Of a stretch of 8,235 bases of DNA, positions 7,444-8,235 are shown piece by piece; the stretch's first letter is position 1; each line of letters starts with the position of its first letter. This DNA comes from Lachnospiraceae bacterium. Lineage in GTDB: Bacteria > Bacillota > Clostridia > Lachnospirales > Lachnospiraceae. The position numbers and the translations under genes were made by a program. The notes beneath the pieces are model-generated. The model was not told where the DNA came from, did not search any database, and was given only the letters and a program-made list of their open reading frames with translations. The DNA is taken from assembly GCA_017961385.1 (NCBI GenBank), contig JAGCXJ010000032.1, positions 1 to 8,235 of the forward strand, given 5' to 3'.

Positions 7444-7444
7444 A

Positions 7445-7912
7445 TCAGTATGAAACCTCTGCTTTCAGTCCGTTTTCGTCAAGAAAGGCATTGACGAAAT
7501 TAAGTACTCTGTATCTGGTGAAATATACGCTCATCCTGCTGCCGTCAGCATAGCTTATATCGTTGATCTCCTTGCTCGAGTTCCACATGAACCTGCCGTT
7601 TCTGTCAAGACGGTAGTCAAGCTTTACTTCCCTGCCCTTGTAAAAGAGCTTCATATCCCTTAAGCCCTTCTCATTTGCAAATTCAAATCTGTAATCGCTC
7701 TTTTTCTGCGCGAAAGTTAAGTAGGATACATATATCATGAATGCTATCATGCCTATCCCGTATCCGTATCCTTTGTTTACTATACTTAAGACAGCAACGA
7801 CAAAAAGAGCTATCAAGACAAAGATTATGCCCGCCAGGCGCTTTTTGGGATATGCATAGATCATCTCATCGGCGATGAATGTCTGATCTGAAATGTTCTT
7901 TGGTAATGCCAT
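7445..7912 (-). CDS. Uncharacterised two-helix membrane protein
   Basis: I do not recognise this 155-residue protein. A short polar N-terminus of about 24 residues (ending YPKKR) is followed by two hydrophobic segments at about 25-46 (LAGIIFVLIALFVVAVLSIV) and 50-68 (GYGIGMIAFMIYVSYLTF), with a short NKGYG link, then a soluble, charged C-terminal part of some 85 residues. The lysines and arginines flanking both ends of the helical hairpin suggest N- and C-termini in the cytosol. The overall layout recalls YcxB-type small proteins (two helices, then a PH-like beta-rich domain), but this is only a resemblance of architecture. The ATG at 7912 is 2 nt after the mtnA stop and has AGGGAAG upstream inside the end of mtnA. 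It is tightly embedded between mtnA and the dehydrogenase, so it is a real gene of that operon, though its role is unknown. Confidence 0.82.
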   Translation of the reverse strand: MALPKNISDQTFIADEMIYAYPKKRLAGIIFVLIALFVVAVLSIVNKGYGYGIGMIAFMIYVSYLTFAQKKSDYRFEFANEKGLRDMKLFYKGREVKLDYRLDRNGRFMWNSSKEINDISYADGSRMSVYFTRYRVLNFVNAFLDENGLKAEVSY

Positions 7913-7914
7913 GT

Positions 7915-8235
7915 CTATCTTCCCTGTTCTTTTAATCTCTTTAAGCTTTCAGTGTACGGCTCGTAAGCTATGCCATATTCCGTTACTATGCCGCTTATCA
8001 GTGAATGATCTGTCACGTCAAATGCCGGATTGTATACCTTGACCCCAACAGGAGCCATTCTCTCCTTGTACCACATCTCAGTGATCTCGCTGTCGGGTCT
8101 TTGCTCGATATTTATCTGATCTCCCGTTAGAGTATCAAGATCTATCGTGGAAGTCGGAGCACAGACATAAACGGGGACATTGTAGTATCTTGCAACGGCT
8201 GCCACAACACTGGTCCCTATCTTGTTTGCAGTATC
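7915..8235 (-). CDS. mtnA: S-methyl-5-thioribose-1-phosphate isomerase, C-terminal part (cut by window edge)
   Basis: MtnA isomerises 5-methylthioribose-1-phosphate to the ribulose form in 5'-methylthioadenosine salvage, and in some bacteria also acts on 5-deoxyribose-1-phosphate. The last 106 residues are in frame from the window edge to TAG at 7917-7915. They open with DTANKIGTS, run through VPVYVCAPTSTIDLDT (a conserved active-site-side segment, typically xxAPxSTxD), then the GDQINIEQR region, MAPVGVKVYNPAFDVT (the family's AP-G---YNPAFDVTP signature) and a C-terminal VTEYGIAYEPY. This is a typical MtnA ending, distinct from eIF2B alpha paralogues. A GTG at 8205 is an internal valine codon and not the start; the true start is about 240 codons outside the window. 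The membrane-protein gene follows after 2 nt. Confidence 0.95.
   Translation of the reverse strand, partial: DTANKIGTSVVAAVARYYNVPVYVCAPTSTIDLDTLTGDQINIEQRPDSEITEMWYKERMAPVGVKVYNPAFDVTDHSLISGIVTEYGIAYEPYTESLKRLKEQGR

Noticed and set aside
7915..8205. A separate 96-residue protein starting at GTG 8205
   Set aside because: The frame is open to the window edge and the upstream codons (DTANKIGTSV) continue the MtnA family sequence, so the GTG is an internal valine.
1..8235. Mobile element, phage, CRISPR, defence system, tRNA or riboswitch
   Set aside because: No direct-repeat array, transposase or integrase motifs, cloverleaf-like sequence or long structured leader were found on either strand; the genes are collinear housekeeping and fermentation genes of even composition.

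Overview
The window reads as ordinary chromosome of an anaerobic, butyrate-forming Firmicute, most likely a member of the Clostridia and plausibly Lachnospiraceae. The reasons are the phosphate butyryltransferase / butyrate kinase pair, strong AGGAGG-type ribosome binding sites, moderate GC, and SecA and RF2 proteins of Firmicute type. The family-level placement is inference from protein similarity recalled by eye. Every supported gene lies on the minus strand, so transcription runs from high to low coordinates. Plus-strand open frames are shadows of these genes.

Read in the direction of transcription there are three blocks. Block 1 (8235 to about 5886) holds the 3' part of mtnA (methylthioribose-1-phosphate isomerase), a small two-helix membrane protein of unknown function, an iron-type alcohol dehydrogenase and a stand-alone tandem-ACT protein. 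The genes are separated by 2, 1 and 21 nt, and the block ends in a strong intrinsic terminator. Block 2 (5847 to 1214) holds ptb, buk and secA with gaps of 27 and 19 nt, and ends in a second intrinsic terminator 4 nt after secA. Block 3 (1179 to 1) holds prfB, which carries the classical +1 programmed frameshift, and the first 17 codons of a tex-like gene beginning 3 nt after the prfB stop.

Ptb and Buk together turn butyryl-CoA plus phosphate plus ADP into butyrate, CoA and ATP. MtnA beside an iron-type alcohol dehydrogenase suggests, but does not prove, a 5'-methylthioadenosine / 5'-deoxyadenosine salvage route of the DHAP-shunt kind, in which the aldehyde released by an aldolase is reduced to an alcohol. 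The aldolase and kinase would have to lie upstream, outside the window. SecA, RF2 and Tex are housekeeping.

No tRNA, rRNA, CRISPR array, insertion sequence, phage gene or riboswitch was seen. No stretch longer than 300 bases lacks a gene; the two longest gaps are 84 nt (act to ptb) and 65 nt (secA to prfB), and both hold a terminator. I found no convincing sign of a wholly new system. The most rewarding points are the possible salvage operon, the position of secA at the tail of a butyrate operon, the puzzle of where the ptb promoter lies, and the uncharacterised membrane protein.
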